Assembly: GCF_000615845.1 (NCBI RefSeq)
Contig: NZ_BAML01000001.1
Location: forward strand, 59,912-123,911
DNA from: Ligilactobacillus hayakitensis DSM 18933 = JCM 14209
Lineage (GTDB): Bacteria > Bacillota > Bacilli > Lactobacillales > Lactobacillaceae
DNA length: 64,000 nucleotides
Reading direction: 5' to 3'
Part shown: piece by piece, positions 37,304-47,144 of the stretch
Layout: every line of letters begins with the position of its first letter
Numbering within the stretch: the stretch's first letter is position 1
The notes under the pieces: model-generated
Told to the model about the DNA's origin: nothing
Database searches by the model: none
The model's input: the letters and a program-made list of their open reading frames with translations, nothing else
Translations under genes and position numbers: made by a program

Positions 37304-39019
37304 ATGATGACAGATATTAAGATTATCCCTCTTGGCGGTGTATATGAAAATGCTAAAAACATGTATGCCGTTGAAGTGAACGATGAGATATTCGTTCTTG
37401 ATGCGGGATTAAAGTATCCTGAAAATGAATTGTTAGGAATTGATTATGTAATTCCTGATTTTACTTACCTAAAAGAAAATGCTAAAAAAATTGCCGGAGT
37501 ATTTTTGACTCATGGTCATGCTGATGCAATTGGAGCATTACCATACTTGACTGGTGATTTAAAAGTTCCGGTATTCGGTTCAGAATTAACGATTGAATTA
37601 GCTAAAATTGCGTGTGAGGGCGAAGAAGCATCAAGAAATTTTAATGATTTTCATGTTATAAATGATAAAACTGAAATTGACTTTAAAAATGCAATTATTT
37701 CGTTTTTTAAAACAACACATTCAATTCCAGAATCATTAGGAATTGTTGTTAAAACTGAACAAGGAAATATTGTTTATACTGGTGATTTTAAGTTTGATCA
37801 AACAGCAGCTCCAGGATATAGAACTGATTATGCACGCTTGACAGAAATTGGCCGAGAAGGAGTCTTAGCATTACTAAGTGAATCTAGCAATGCTGAAAAT
37901 CCGGCTGAAACTGTTAATGAACGGGTTATTTTTGATTCAATAAATGAAGCGTTTGAGTATCGTAAGGGTAGAATAATTGTAGCTTGTGTAGCTTCTAATA
38001 TTTTACGGGTTCAACAAATTTTAAACGCCGCCCAAGCAAACAATCGTAAGGTGGCATTGACTGGTCATGATGTTGAAAAAGTCGTTCGAACAGCGATGAA
38101 ATTAGATAAATTACATTTACCAAGTGATGATTTATTGATACCTGTTAAAGATATTGATAAGTATGATGATGATGAAATCATCGTCTTAGAAACAGGACGT
38201 TCAGGAGAACCGTTGAAGTCATTACAAAAAATGGCAGTTGGACGACATGATAAGGTAAATCTTCATGAGGGGGATTTAGTTTATATCACTACTACTCCTT
38301 CATTGGCGATGGAAACAAATGTTGCTAAAACCAGAGATATGATTTATCGTTCAGGTGCGGAAGTAAAGGCAATTTTTGAAGAAGTAAATTCTTCTGGTCA
38401 CGCAAGTAAAAATGACCTACAGTTAATGATGAATTTATTAAATCCTAAATATTTGGTTCCTGTTCAAGGCGAATATCGCTTATTAGCGGCACATGCTGAA
38501 TTAGCAGAAGAACTAGGCATGCCTGCAGAAAATATTTTTATTTTAAAACGAGGGGATGTTTTAGAATATAAAAAGAATAAGATGTTAGTAGCATCATCAG
38601 TTCAAGCTGGGAATACAATGATTGATGGTTCAGGTGTCGGAGATATTGGTAATATTGTTTTGCGCGATCGCAAAATTTTATCAGAAGATGGAATCTTTAT
38701 TGTTGTAGTAACAATTGATCGTAAGAAGAAAAAAATTGTGGATGTACCGCAAATTACATCACGAGGCTTTGTTTATGTGAAAACAAGTAGGGATTTAATC
38801 TCTGAAAGTAAAGAGATGGTCACCAAGATTGTTCAAAAAGACTTAGATAATAAAGAGTTTGACTGGAGTCAATTAAAACAAGACGTACGAGATAATTTGA
38901 ATAACTTCTTATATGAACAAACAAAGAGACATCCGGTTATTTTACCTGTAATAATGGAAATTAATCAAAATTCTTTTGGTAATAAGAAAAAAGGTAAAAA
39001 TAAAAAACAAAATAAGTAG
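37304..39019 (+). CDS. rnjB: Ribonuclease J2 (degenerate active site)
   Basis: 571-residue paralogue of RNase J1 with the same metallo-beta-lactamase/beta-CASP layout. The zinc motif HxHxDH is changed to HGHADAIGA, losing the second-sphere His, and the C-terminal metal motif HASGHGG is SSGHASK. This matches J2 proteins of lactic acid bacteria, which have little activity alone and work in a J1-J2 complex (family knowledge). The C terminus is Lys-rich (NKKKGKNKKQNK). RBS GAGGTGA. Located directly after dapA. Confidence 0.93.
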   Translation: MMTDIKIIPLGGVYENAKNMYAVEVNDEIFVLDAGLKYPENELLGIDYVIPDFTYLKENAKKIAGVFLTHGHADAIGALPYLTGDLKVPVFGSELTIELAKIACEGEEASRNFNDFHVINDKTEIDFKNAIISFFKTTHSIPESLGIVVKTEQGNIVYTGDFKFDQTAAPGYRTDYARLTEIGREGVLALLSESSNAENPAETVNERVIFDSINEAFEYRKGRIIVACVASNILRVQQILNAAQANNRKVALTGHDVEKVVRTAMKLDKLHLPSDDLLIPVKDIDKYDDDEIIVLETGRSGEPLKSLQKMAVGRHDKVNLHEGDLVYITTTPSLAMETNVAKTRDMIYRSGAEVKAIFEEVNSSGHASKNDLQLMMNLLNPKYLVPVQGEYRLLAAHAELAEELGMPAENIFILKRGDVLEYKKNKMLVASSVQAGNTMIDGSGVGDIGNIVLRDRKILSEDGIFIVVVTIDRKKKKIVDVPQITSRGFVYVKTSRDLISESKEMVTKIVQKDLDNKEFDWSQLKQDVRDNLNNFLYEQTKRHPVILPVIMEINQNSFGNKKKGKNKKQNK

Positions 39020-39032
39020 ATATCTTATTTGA

Positions 39033-39061
39033 AAAGAGGGAGGGTTTAATCCCTCTTTTTT
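39033..39061 (+). terminator. Terminator after rnjB
   Basis: AAGAGGG/CCCTCTT stem with a T-run. Confidence 0.88.
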
Positions 39062-39096
39062 GTATGAATTTTATAATTCAGGAAGGAGGAATTTAA

Positions 39097-39978
39097 ATGG
39101 TAGAAAAAAATAATCTAGAAAAAGCACAGTTACTATTGGAAAATAAAATGTTTGGGGAAGCGCAAGAAATTTTAGAGAACGAATATTTAAGGAAAAGAAC
39201 CTTTAAAGTAAATAATATGTTGTCAACTTGCTATATGCTGCAAAAAAAAAATCAAGAGGCTTTTGAAACGATGCAGGAATATATTGAAGAATATACGAAA
39301 GATAACGTAAAATTTGAAAAATATATCACTGTAGGAATTAGAGCAGGAAAAATTTTGAAAATCCAACAATATTTGGCAGATATTGCTGAATATATGACTG
39401 ATTATGAAGCAAATTTATTTAACAAGCTTGTATTAGAGGTTCAAAATGAAGTAAAACAAACAAAAGAGTATCAACAAGTAAAAAAACAGTTAAAATATCT
39501 TGGAATGTTACCAAAGCTTGAACAATATAAATTTATTAATCAGTGTTACTGCTTAGAAAAAAACGTATTTTATGAAAATGTTCAAATCGCATTAGTGGAT
39601 AACGATGTCCACCCGCTTGTTAAAGGAATGATAATTTTTGAATTGGAAAAATTGCATGAAACAAATTTGATAAATGTTCTTTCAATTACAGGACAAAAAT
39701 TAGAAATTAGACCAAATAAATTAGATAATCCAATTGAAATTTCAAATAATTTAGTGAAATATTTAAGTGAAAGTATTAATGATCCGGTTAAGTTAAAATA
39801 TGCGGAGCAAAATATATACTTAAAAATAATGATGATATTTTATGATGATATAATGCTTAAAAATCAAAGTGAATTGTTGGAAGTGTTGACCCCGGGGTTT
39901 GGAATTAATGACCGAGATAAAAATGATTTTAGTCTTGGTCAAATGCTAGAAAATCACCTAAGATCATTAGAAATATAA
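39097..39978 (+). CDS. TPR-like protein of unknown function
   Basis: 293 residues with helical hairpin repeats near the N terminus (KAQLLLENKMFGEAQEILENEY, then CYMLQKKNQEAFETMQEYIEEY) and a longer all-helical C-terminal region. It resembles the TPR/DUF3196 proteins found just upstream of tuf in lactobacilli. No catalytic motif or signal peptide. A very strong GGAAGGAGG precedes the ATG. Function unknown; the tuf promoter lies immediately downstream, with no clear terminator between. Confidence 0.75.
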   Translation: MVEKNNLEKAQLLLENKMFGEAQEILENEYLRKRTFKVNNMLSTCYMLQKKNQEAFETMQEYIEEYTKDNVKFEKYITVGIRAGKILKIQQYLADIAEYMTDYEANLFNKLVLEVQNEVKQTKEYQQVKKQLKYLGMLPKLEQYKFINQCYCLEKNVFYENVQIALVDNDVHPLVKGMIIFELEKLHETNLINVLSITGQKLEIRPNKLDNPIEISNNLVKYLSESINDPVKLKYAEQNIYLKIMMIFYDDIMLKNQSELLEVLTPGFGINDRDKNDFSLGQMLENHLRSLEI

Positions 39979-40004
39979 AAATGTAAAAAAAAGTAATTTT
40001 ATTG

Positions 40005-40033
40005 TTTACAAAACTTCAGAAACTATATATAAT
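40005..40033 (+). promoter_or_regulatory. tuf promoter P1
   Basis: TTTACA at 40005-40010, 17-base spacer, TATAAT at 40028-40033. Confidence 0.8.
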
Positions 40034-40051
40034 ATTAAAGAATTCTTCTTT

Positions 40052-40064
40052 AGTGGAAACCACT
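40052..40064 (+). other. Hairpin between tandem tuf promoters
   Basis: AGTGG/CCACT with an AAA loop, in the P1 leader and directly upstream of the P2 -35 box; no T-run. Confidence 0.5.
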
Positions 40065-40066
40065 AC

Positions 40067-40095
40067 TTGGATTTCTGCTTTAGAAGTAGTATAAT
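40067..40095 (+). promoter_or_regulatory. tuf promoter P2
   Basis: TTGGAT at 40067-40072, 17-base spacer, TATAAT at 40090-40095, 60 bases before the tuf ATG. Confidence 0.7.
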
Positions 40096-40155
40096 AAAAA
40101 ATAGAGATTTCCGATTTAAAAGGTAATCTTGCAAATTTACAGGAGGTTCATTTTA

Positions 40156-41343
40156 ATGGCAAAAGAACATTACGAAAGAACAAAACCCCACGTTAACATC
40201 GGTACAATCGGACACGTTGACCACGGGAAAACTACTTTAACTGCAGCTATCACAAAAGTTTTAGCTGAAAAAGGTTTAGCAGAAGCTTCAGATTACGCTT
40301 CAATCGATGCTGCTCCAGAAGAACGTGAACGTGGTATCACAATCAACACTGCTCACGTTGAATATGAAACAGAAGCTCGTCACTATGCTCACATCGATGC
40401 TCCAGGTCACGCTGACTACGTTAAGAACATGATTACTGGTGCTGCTCAAATGGATGGTGCTATCTTAGTAGTAGCTGCTACAGATGGTCCTATGCCACAA
40501 ACACGTGAACACATCTTACTTGCTCGCCAAGTTGGTGTTGAATACATCGTTGTATTCTTAAACAAGTGTGACTTAGTTGATGATGAAGAATTACTTGACT
40601 TAGTTGAAATGGAAGTTCGTGACTTATTATCAGAATACGATTTCCCTGGTGACGATATTCCTGTAATCCGTGGTTCAGCTTTACAAGCTCTTGAAGGCGA
40701 TGCTGATGCACAAGCTAAGATCATGGAATTAATGGACACAGTTGATTCATACATCCCAACTCCAGAACGTCCAACTGACAAGCCATTCTTAATGCCTGTT
40801 GAAGACGTATTTACAATCACAGGTCGTGGTACAGTTGCTTCAGGTCGTATCGACCGTGGTACTATCACAGTTGGTGAAGAAGTTGAAATCGTTGGTCTTA
40901 AAGATGAAATCCTTAAGACAACTGTTACTGGTGTTGAAATGTTCCGTAAGACACTTGACAAGGGTGAAGCTGGTGACAACATCGGTGCTTTACTTCGTGG
41001 TGTTGACCGTACACAAATCGAACGTGGTCAAGTTTTAGCTAAGCCAGGTTCAATTCAAACACACAAGAAGTTCAAGGGTGAAGTTTATGTTCTTTCTAAA
41101 GAAGAAGGTGGACGTCACACACCATTCTTCTCAAACTACCGTCCTCAATTCTACTTCCACACAACAGACGTTACTGGTGTTATCGAATTACCAGAAGGTG
41201 TAGAAATGGTTATGCCTGGGGATAACGTTACATTTACAGTTGAATTGATCGCTCCAGTTGCCATCGAAAAAGGTCTTAAGTTCACAGTTCGTGAAGGTGG
41301 CCGTACAGTTGGTGCCGGTGTGGTTTCAGAAATCGACGACTAA
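40156..41343 (+). CDS. tuf: Elongation factor Tu
   Basis: GTPase that delivers aminoacyl-tRNA to the ribosome. 395 residues. G1 GHVDHGKTT (about residues 19-27), G2 [15 protein letters not shown]3 DAPGHADY, G4 NKCDLVD, then domains II and III ending [13 protein letters not shown] 40156 follows AGGAGG. Codon use is strongly biased to GTT, GGT, CGT and AAC, as expected for very high expression. Standalone gene, not in a str operon. Confidence 0.98.
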   Translation: MAKEHYERTKPHVNIGTIGHVDHGKTTLTAAITKVLAEKGLAEASDYASIDAAPEERERGITINTAHVEYETEARHYAHIDAPGHADYVKNMITGAAQMDGAILVVAATDGPMPQTREHILLARQVGVEYIVVFLNKCDLVDDEELLDLVEMEVRDLLSEYDFPGDDIPVIRGSALQALEGDADAQAKIMELMDTVDSYIPTPERPTDKPFLMPVEDVFTITGRGTVASGRIDRGTITVGEEVEIVGLKDEILKTTVTGVEMFRKTLDKGEAGDNIGALLRGVDRTQIERGQVLAKPGSIQTHKKFKGEVYVLSKEEGGRHTPFFSNYRPQFYFHTTDVTGVIELPEGVEMVMPGDNVTFTVELIAPVAIEKGLKFTVREGGRTVGAGVVSEIDD

Positions 41344-41361
41344 TACTAACGTAATAGTTTT

Positions 41362-41392
41362 AAGCGCAGACATTATGTCTGTGCTTTTTTTA
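41362..41392 (+). terminator. Terminator of tuf
   Basis: AAGCGCAGACA pairs with TGTCTGTGCTT around a TTA loop, with a T-run. Confidence 0.93.
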
Positions 41393-41411
41393 TATTTTTA
41401 GAAGTTTAACA

Positions 41412-41440
41412 TTTACAATTTTAGTTGATTACGTTAAAAT
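41412..41440 (+). promoter_or_regulatory. Sigma-A promoter for tig
   Basis: TTTACA at 41412-41417, 17-base spacer, TAAAAT at 41435-41440. Confidence 0.75.
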
Positions 41441-41458
41441 TATAAGGTATGCAATTAC

Positions 41459-41481
41459 TAAATAATGAAATCACATTATTT
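41459..41481 (+). other. Hairpin in the tig leader
   Basis: Perfect 8-base inverted repeat AAATAATG/CATTATTT around a 6-base loop, ending five bases before the GGAGGG ribosome site. No T-run; it might influence translation. Confidence 0.4.
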
Positions 41482-41497
41482 AATCGGAGGGAAAAAA

Positions 41498-42802
41498 ATG
41501 TCTGCAAAATGGGATAAAAAAGACGGAGCAAATCAAGGAACATTAAGTTTCGAAATTGCTCCTGAACAAATTAAACAAGGTTTAGATACAGCCTTTGAAC
41601 GTGTTAAAAAGACTTTAAACGTTCCTGGTTTCCGTAAAGGAAAGGTTCCTCGTCAAATCTTTAACAAGATGTTTGGCGAAGAAGCACTTTACCAAGATGC
41701 TTTAAATGCTATTTTACCTGAAGCATATGCTTCAGCTGTAGCGGAAGCTGATATTAAGCCTGTTGGCCAACCAGAAATTAACGTTGTTTCAATGGAATCA
41801 GATGCTGCTTGGGAATTAACTGCAAAAGTAGAAGTAGAACCAGAAGTAAAACTAGGTCAATACAAGGAACTTGAAGTTACAAAACGTCAAACTCGTGTAT
41901 TAAAGGCTGATATTGAAAACGAATTAGATCGTTTACAAAAACAAGAAGCAGAATTAGTTCTTAAAGAAGACGAAGCTGCTGAAAACGGCGATACAGTTGT
42001 TATTGATTTTGAAGGTAAAATTGATGGTGTTCCATTTGATGGTGGAAAAGCTGAAAACCATTCATTAGAATTGGGTTCAGGTCAATTTATCCCTGGTTTT
42101 GAAGATCAATTAGTTGGTCATAAAGCTGGTGAAGAAGTAAATGTTACAGTTACTTTCCCAGAAGACTACCAAGCTGAAGATTTAGCTGGTAAGGAAGCTG
42201 TATTCGAAACAAAGATTCATGAAGTTAAAGCAAAAGAATTACCTGAATTAGATGATGAATTTGCTAAAGACGTTGATGAAGAAGTTTCAACATTAGAAGA
42301 ACTTAAGGCTAAAATTAAAGATCGTTTGAAAGAACAAAAAGTTGCTGATGCAAAAGCAGCTATCCAAGAAGAAGCAGTAGAAAAAGCTGTTGAAAATGCT
42401 GAAATTGGTGAAATTCCAACAGCTATGATCGAAGAAGATGTACATCGTCAAATGGATAACTACCTTGCTGGTATGCAAAACCAAGGTATTAGTGCAGAAA
42501 TGTACTACCAATTGACAGGTACAACTGAAGCAGATCTTCACAAGCAATTTGAAGATGGTGCAGTTCAACGTGTAAAGACTAACTTAGTGTTAGAAGCAAT
42601 TGTTGCTGCAGAAAACATTAATCCATCTGAAGATGAAATTAAAGAAGAAATTAAGAGTTTAGCAACTCAATATGGCATGGAAGAAGCAGCTGTTCGTTCA
42701 GCACTTTCAGATGACATGTTGAAGCATGATATCGCAGTTCGTCAAGTTGTTAATGAAATTGCAGATAGTGCAAAGCAAACACTTGATGCAAAGAAAGACT
42801 AA
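41498..42802 (+). CDS. tig: Trigger factor (ribosome-associated chaperone)
   Basis: 434 residues. N-terminal ribosome-binding domain with the signature [17 protein letters not shown] (about residues 41-57), FKBP-type PPIase domain ([36 protein letters not shown]) and C-terminal helical chaperone arms. I chose ATG 41498 after GGAGGG; an ATG at 41465 would add 11 residues unlike the family and include the hairpin. It lies upstream of clpX, as in most bacteria. Confidence 0.95.
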   Translation: MSAKWDKKDGANQGTLSFEIAPEQIKQGLDTAFERVKKTLNVPGFRKGKVPRQIFNKMFGEEALYQDALNAILPEAYASAVAEADIKPVGQPEINVVSMESDAAWELTAKVEVEPEVKLGQYKELEVTKRQTRVLKADIENELDRLQKQEAELVLKEDEAAENGDTVVIDFEGKIDGVPFDGGKAENHSLELGSGQFIPGFEDQLVGHKAGEEVNVTVTFPEDYQAEDLAGKEAVFETKIHEVKAKELPELDDEFAKDVDEEVSTLEELKAKIKDRLKEQKVADAKAAIQEEAVEKAVENAEIGEIPTAMIEEDVHRQMDNYLAGMQNQGISAEMYYQLTGTTEADLHKQFEDGAVQRVKTNLVLEAIVAAENINPSEDEIKEEIKSLATQYGMEEAAVRSALSDDMLKHDIAVRQVVNEIADSAKQTLDAKKD

Positions 42803-42812
42803 TTTCTTTTTT

Positions 42813-42847
42813 AAAGGTTGAGATTTTTTAATCTCAACCTTTTTATT
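42813..42847 (+). terminator. Terminator of tig
   Basis: AAAGGTTGAGATT and its perfect complement around a T4 loop, with a T-run. Confidence 0.93.
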
Positions 42848-42946
42848 TTATAAATATCTAAAAGATAATCTTAATTGATAGCGTTAATGAGTATTCTTTG
42901 TTAAAATGAAATCAACACATAAATTAATAATAGGGTGATAATTATT

Positions 42947-44179
42947 ATGTTTGAAAATGAAGACGGACAAAATCAAGTAACTTGTTCTTTTTGTGGTAAA
43001 TCAGAGAGCCAAGTGAAAAGTATGATTTCAGGCCCTGGTGTGTATATCTGTAATGAGTGTGTTGAACTTGCTCAAAATATTATTGATACTGAATCAAAAG
43101 CAGATTTACAAGGTGAATTCACAGATGTTCCTACACCACGGCAAATTGTTGAAAAATTAAATGAATACGTTGTTGGTCAAGAAGAAGCTAAGAAAACTTT
43201 AGCGGTTGCCGTTTATAATCACTATAAACGTGTTAATGCTTCTTTGGAACAAGAAGATGATGGAACAGAATTACAAAAGAGTAATATTTGTTTAATTGGT
43301 CCTACTGGATCAGGGAAAACATTCTTAGCGCAAAATCTTGCTAAAATTTTAAATGTACCATTTGCGATAGCTGATGCAACAACTTTGACAGAAGCTGGTT
43401 ATGTTGGTGAAGATGTTGAAAATATCTTACTTAAGCTTCTTCAAAATGCTAACTTTGATGTTGATCGCGCACAAAGAGGGATCATTTACATCGATGAAAT
43501 CGATAAGATTGCCAAAAAAGCAGAAAATGTATCAATTACCCGAGACGTATCTGGTGAAGGGGTACAACAAGCTTTATTAAAGATTTTAGAAGGAACAATT
43601 GCTAACGTTCCACCTCAAGGTGGTCGTAAACATCCACAACAAGAGTTTATTCAAGTTGATACTACAAATATTCTTTTTATTGTTGGTGGAGCCTTTGATG
43701 GGATTGAAACAATTGTTAAAAATCGTCAAGGTGATAAAACAATTGGTTTTGGAACTGATTCTAAAAATACAGAAGAATCAGATAAGAGTATTATGCAGCA
43801 AATCATTCCGGAAGATTTAACAAAATTCGGTTTGATTCCTGAGTTTATTGGTCGTTTACCAATCTTAACTGCTCTTGAATTATTGACAGAAGAAGATTTA
43901 GTGCGAATCTTAACAGAGCCAAAGAATGCTTTAGTTAAGCAATATCAAAAGTTAGTTTCATTTGATAATGTTGAATTAACTTTTGAAGATGAAGCTATCA
44001 AGGAGATTGCTCGTTTAGCAATTGAAAGAAAAACAGGGGCTCGTGGATTAAGATCAATTGTTGAAAAAACAATGAGAGATATTATGTATGATATTCCTGA
44101 TGAAAAAGAAATTTCAGAAGTTATCATTACTAAAGAAACAGTTGATGGTAAGTCTAAGCCAAAGATAAATAAAAAATAA
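42947..44179 (+). CDS. clpX: ATP-dependent Clp protease ATP-binding subunit ClpX
   Basis: AAA+ unfoldase that feeds ClpP. 410 residues. N-terminal C4 zinc finger ([10 protein letters not shown]...YICNECVEL), Walker [13 protein letters not shown] (about residues 118-129), Walker [12 protein letters not shown], the RKHPQQEF pore region, the IGF-type ClpP loop in KTIGFGTD, and sensor 2 [10 protein letters not shown]. The ATG at 42947 follows AGGGTGAT. It is separated from tig by a terminator. Confidence 0.97.
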   Translation: MFENEDGQNQVTCSFCGKSESQVKSMISGPGVYICNECVELAQNIIDTESKADLQGEFTDVPTPRQIVEKLNEYVVGQEEAKKTLAVAVYNHYKRVNASLEQEDDGTELQKSNICLIGPTGSGKTFLAQNLAKILNVPFAIADATTLTEAGYVGEDVENILLKLLQNANFDVDRAQRGIIYIDEIDKIAKKAENVSITRDVSGEGVQQALLKILEGTIANVPPQGGRKHPQQEFIQVDTTNILFIVGGAFDGIETIVKNRQGDKTIGFGTDSKNTEESDKSIMQQIIPEDLTKFGLIPEFIGRLPILTALELLTEEDLVRILTEPKNALVKQYQKLVSFDNVELTFEDEAIKEIARLAIERKTGARGLRSIVEKTMRDIMYDIPDEKEISEVIITKETVDGKSKPKINKK

Positions 44180-44245
44180 CCTTTAATTACTTAAAGGGTT
44201 TTGCTAATATTAAAGTTGAGATATTAAATTTTAGGAGGAATAGTC

Positions 44246-45667
44246 ATGAGCAAACCACAAATTGGTGTCGTTGGTATGGCAGTAATGGGTAAAAATTTAG
44301 CCCTAAACATTGAAAGTAGAGGCTTTGATGTAGCAATTTATAACCGTACTGGTTCTAAAACAGAACAAGTAGTTGCTGAACATCCAGATAAAAAACTTGT
44401 CCCAAGTTATACAATTGAAGAATTCGTTGAATCATTAGAAAAACCACGCCGTATTATTTTAATGGTTAAAGCTGGAGCACCAACTGATGCAACTATTAAG
44501 TCACTTTTACCTCACCTAGATAAAGGTGACGTTTTAATTGATGGTGGGAATACTTATTTTGAAGATACAATGCGTCGTAATGAAGAATTAGATAATTCTG
44601 GAATTAATTTCATCGGAATGGGTGTTTCTGGTGGTGAAAAGGGAGCACTTGAAGGTCCATCATTGATGCCTGGTGGACAAAAAGAAGCTTATGATTTAGT
44701 AGCTCCTATTTTAAACCAAATTGCTGCAAAAGCTGAAGATGGCGATGCATGTGTTACATACATCGGTCCTAATGGCGCAGGTCACTACGTAAAAATGGTT
44801 CATAACGGGATTGAATATGGTGACATGGAATTAATTGCTGAAAGTTACAACTTGATGCGTAATGTTTTAGGAATGTCAAACGACGAAATCTCAGATGTTT
44901 TCCAAGAATGGAAAGAAGGAGAATTAAGTAGTTACTTAATTGATATCACTGCTGATATTCTTACTCGCCAAGATGATTTGGGAACTGGCAAACCAATCGT
45001 AGATGTAATTTTAGACCGTGCTGGAAATAAAGGAACTGGTAAGTGGAGTTCACAAAGTGCATTAGAATTGGGTGTGCCTCAATCATTGATTACAGAATCA
45101 GTATATGCACGTTATATTTCAGCAATGAAAGATGATCGCGTTGTTGCAAGTCAAGTTCTGCCAGAACCTGAATTTGAATTAGGAGATGCAGATAAAAAAG
45201 AATTAGTTGAAAAGATTCGTCGTGCTTTATACTTTAGTAAGATTATGAGCTATGCTCAAGGTTTTGAACAATTACGAGTAGCATCTGAAAAGTATGAATG
45301 GAATTTAAAATTTGGTGATTTAGCTAAAATTTGGCGTGAAGGTTGCATTATTCGCGCTCAATTCTTACAAAAAATTACAGATGCTTTTGAAAAAGATGCA
45401 AGTTTGAAAAACTTACTTCTAGATGATTATTTCAAAGACATCGTTAAAAATTACCAATCAGACGTGCGTGAAATTGCTGCATTAGCCGTAAAATCTGGGG
45501 TTGCTTGCCCAGGATTCCAAAGTGCAATTACCTACTATGATCAATATCGTTCAGCACATTTACCTGCAAATATTATTCAAGCACAACGTGACTATTTTGG
45601 AGCACATACTTACGAAAGAACTGATCGTGAAGGGTCATATCACTTTGAATGGTATAACGAACAATAA
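44246..45667 (+). CDS. gnd: 6-phosphogluconate dehydrogenase (decarboxylating)
   Basis: Oxidises 6-phosphogluconate to ribulose 5-phosphate and CO2 in the oxidative pentose phosphate pathway. 473 residues. N-terminal Rossmann motif [20 protein letters not shown] with IYNRTGSK (NADP type), substrate-binding [21 protein letters not shown], catalytic Lys/Asn in [15 protein letters not shown], and the C-terminal [26 protein letters not shown] precedes the ATG. Monocistronic, with its own strong terminator. Confidence 0.97.
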   Translation: MSKPQIGVVGMAVMGKNLALNIESRGFDVAIYNRTGSKTEQVVAEHPDKKLVPSYTIEEFVESLEKPRRIILMVKAGAPTDATIKSLLPHLDKGDVLIDGGNTYFEDTMRRNEELDNSGINFIGMGVSGGEKGALEGPSLMPGGQKEAYDLVAPILNQIAAKAEDGDACVTYIGPNGAGHYVKMVHNGIEYGDMELIAESYNLMRNVLGMSNDEISDVFQEWKEGELSSYLIDITADILTRQDDLGTGKPIVDVILDRAGNKGTGKWSSQSALELGVPQSLITESVYARYISAMKDDRVVASQVLPEPEFELGDADKKELVEKIRRALYFSKIMSYAQGFEQLRVASEKYEWNLKFGDLAKIWREGCIIRAQFLQKITDAFEKDASLKNLLLDDYFKDIVKNYQSDVREIAALAVKSGVACPGFQSAITYYDQYRSAHLPANIIQAQRDYFGAHTYERTDREGSYHFEWYNEQ

Positions 45668-45699
45668 TTTTAAATTAATACATTTTAAAATAGATAAAT

Positions 45700-45750
45700 A
45701 AAAAGTCTTAATATTCGTCGTTATAAAACGATGATATTAAGACTTTTTTT
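45700..45750 (+). terminator. Terminator of gnd
   Basis: Long stem AAAAAGTCTTAATAT and its complement, with an inner CGTCGTT/AACGATG hairpin and a seven-base T-run. Confidence 0.93.
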
Positions 45751-45862
45751 ATCAATTTGTTTATTTAAAAGTAGTCCATATTCTTTTAACTGTTATGCTA
45801 CTTGTTTTAGGCAGTGTTAAATGATAATATTATTTGGAATAAAAAATGGTGAGGGAGTAAAA

Positions 45863-46940
45863 ATGGCAGATTTGCATATAAAAAATGTCAGTTTAAAAAA
45901 AGGTAGAGAACATGTATTAAAGAATGTATCCTTAAGCATTAACAATGGCGAAATAGTAAGTATTTTAGCTACTCAAAAGTATGAGCTAGAAATTCTAAAA
46001 AATGTAGTAATGGGATTTCAAAAGATTAAATTTGGAAAAATGTTTTTAGGTAAAGAAGATATTACATATTTCAATTCTAAGAAAAAAGCAAAGTTGTTTG
46101 AGTATATTTCTTCAGATTTAAAGGTTAAAAATCAAAGATCTGTAAAAAAAGCTTTACAAAAAGAAATAAAGAAAAGAATTAAAGACAAGCCACAACAAAT
46201 AAAAAAAGTTTGAAATTATTATTGAGGCCTTTAAGTTAGATGATATTTTAGAAAAATCAATAAAAAAGCTGAACATTGGGGAATTAATTTTAGTTAAATT
46301 GGCATTGGCAATTGCCAAAAATGCGCAAGTGATCGTGTTAGAAGAAATTTTTGATAAAATTCCAGAAAGATATAAAGTGCTGTTAAGAAGAGGAATTTTA
46401 AAATTAAAGAGAGAAGATGAACTAACATTATTAATACTTACTAGAAACGTAAAAGAAGCAATTAATTTTTCTGATAAAATAGCAATTTTTAATAACTCTA
46501 TTATTGAGCAATACGGGGATACAAAAGAAGTATATTTAAAACCAGAATCTGCTGCAGTTGGTGCGATGCTTGGTAAAATAAATGTCGTTAAAGGCAAAAA
46601 AGAGGATGAACATAGTTATTCGTTACCGATTTTAGATAAAAATGCTACTCAAATTATGATAGAGTATTCAAAAAAGGATTCTGCGGACATATACTTTTCA
46701 ATTAGGCCTGAAAATGTCCACGTTGTGGTGGATGAAACAGATTTTGTCTTCCCTGGAATTCGAATGCACGGAATAATTGATGAATTGATTTTTGAGGGTT
46801 CATTAATGACAGGAACGATTAACTTTGTTCGGGGAAGTTTAGATTTTTGTCAAATTTATAATCCTACTAATGATGTTTTTAAAATTGGCAATGAAGTCGA
46901 AGTGATTATTAATCCAGACTTAATTTTACCACTTAAATAA
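45863..46940 (+). pseudogene. Degenerate ABC transporter ATPase (frameshifted)
   Basis: Two frames, 45863-46213 and 46206-46940, join if one A is removed from the A7 run at 46201-46207; together they give ~358 residues with the PotA/MsmK-type layout: N-terminal ABC fold (IKNVSLKKGREHVLKNVSLSI), C-terminal TOBE-like domain (FSIRPENVHVV). All catalytic motifs are eroded: Walker A reads ILATQKYELE, the LSGGQ signature is LNIGE, Walker B ends VLEEIF and the H-loop is LTRN. No permease or binding-protein gene is nearby. Probably a dying or catalytically dead paralogue. Confidence 0.8.
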
Positions 46941-46946
46941 TTTTAA

Positions 46947-46975
46947 TTGACATGATATCGTTGGATTGTTATTAT
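46947..46975 (+). promoter_or_regulatory. Sigma-A promoter for tRNA-Ser
   Basis: Consensus TTGACA at 46947-46952, 17-base spacer, TATTAT at 46970-46975, 14 bases before the tRNA 5' end. Confidence 0.85.
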
Positions 46976-46989
46976 ATGAGTATATATTT

Positions 46990-47076
46990 GGAGAGTTGGC
47001 AGAGTGGTAATGCACCGGACTCGAAATCCGGCGAACCGTTTTTGACGGCGCGCAGGTTCAAATCCTGTACTCTCCT
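46990..47076 (+). tRNA. tRNA-Ser (anticodon CGA)
   Basis: Full cloverleaf: acceptor GGAGAGT/ACTCTCC, D arm, anticodon stem CCGGA/TCCGG with loop CTCGAAA (anticodon CGA, reads UCG), a long class II variable arm CCGT/ACGG, and T arm GCAGG/CCTGT with TTCAAAT loop. CCA is not encoded. The discriminator base after the acceptor stem is T, whereas serine tRNAs usually carry G there. Confidence 0.95.
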
Positions 47077-47081
47077 TATAC

Positions 47082-47118
47082 AAAAAACTAGGGTTACTTT
47101 TATGTGCCCTAGTTTTTT
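47082..47118. terminator. Bidirectional terminator after tRNA-Ser
   Basis: AAAAAACTAGGG and CCCTAGTTTTTT, perfect 12-base arms. It can also end the convergent minus-strand gene at 47145. Confidence 0.9.
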
Positions 47119-47144
47119 AGTATTATAAAGATAGGTTAAAATTT

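Noticed and set aside
40446..40982. 178-residue frame antisense to tuf
   Set aside because: Typical shadow of a codon-biased gene; no ribosome site, Ser/Thr-rich artefact composition.
41465..41497. Upstream ATG as the trigger factor start
   Set aside because: It lies inside a hairpin, lacks a ribosome site and adds residues not in the family; the ATG at 41498 follows GGAGGG.
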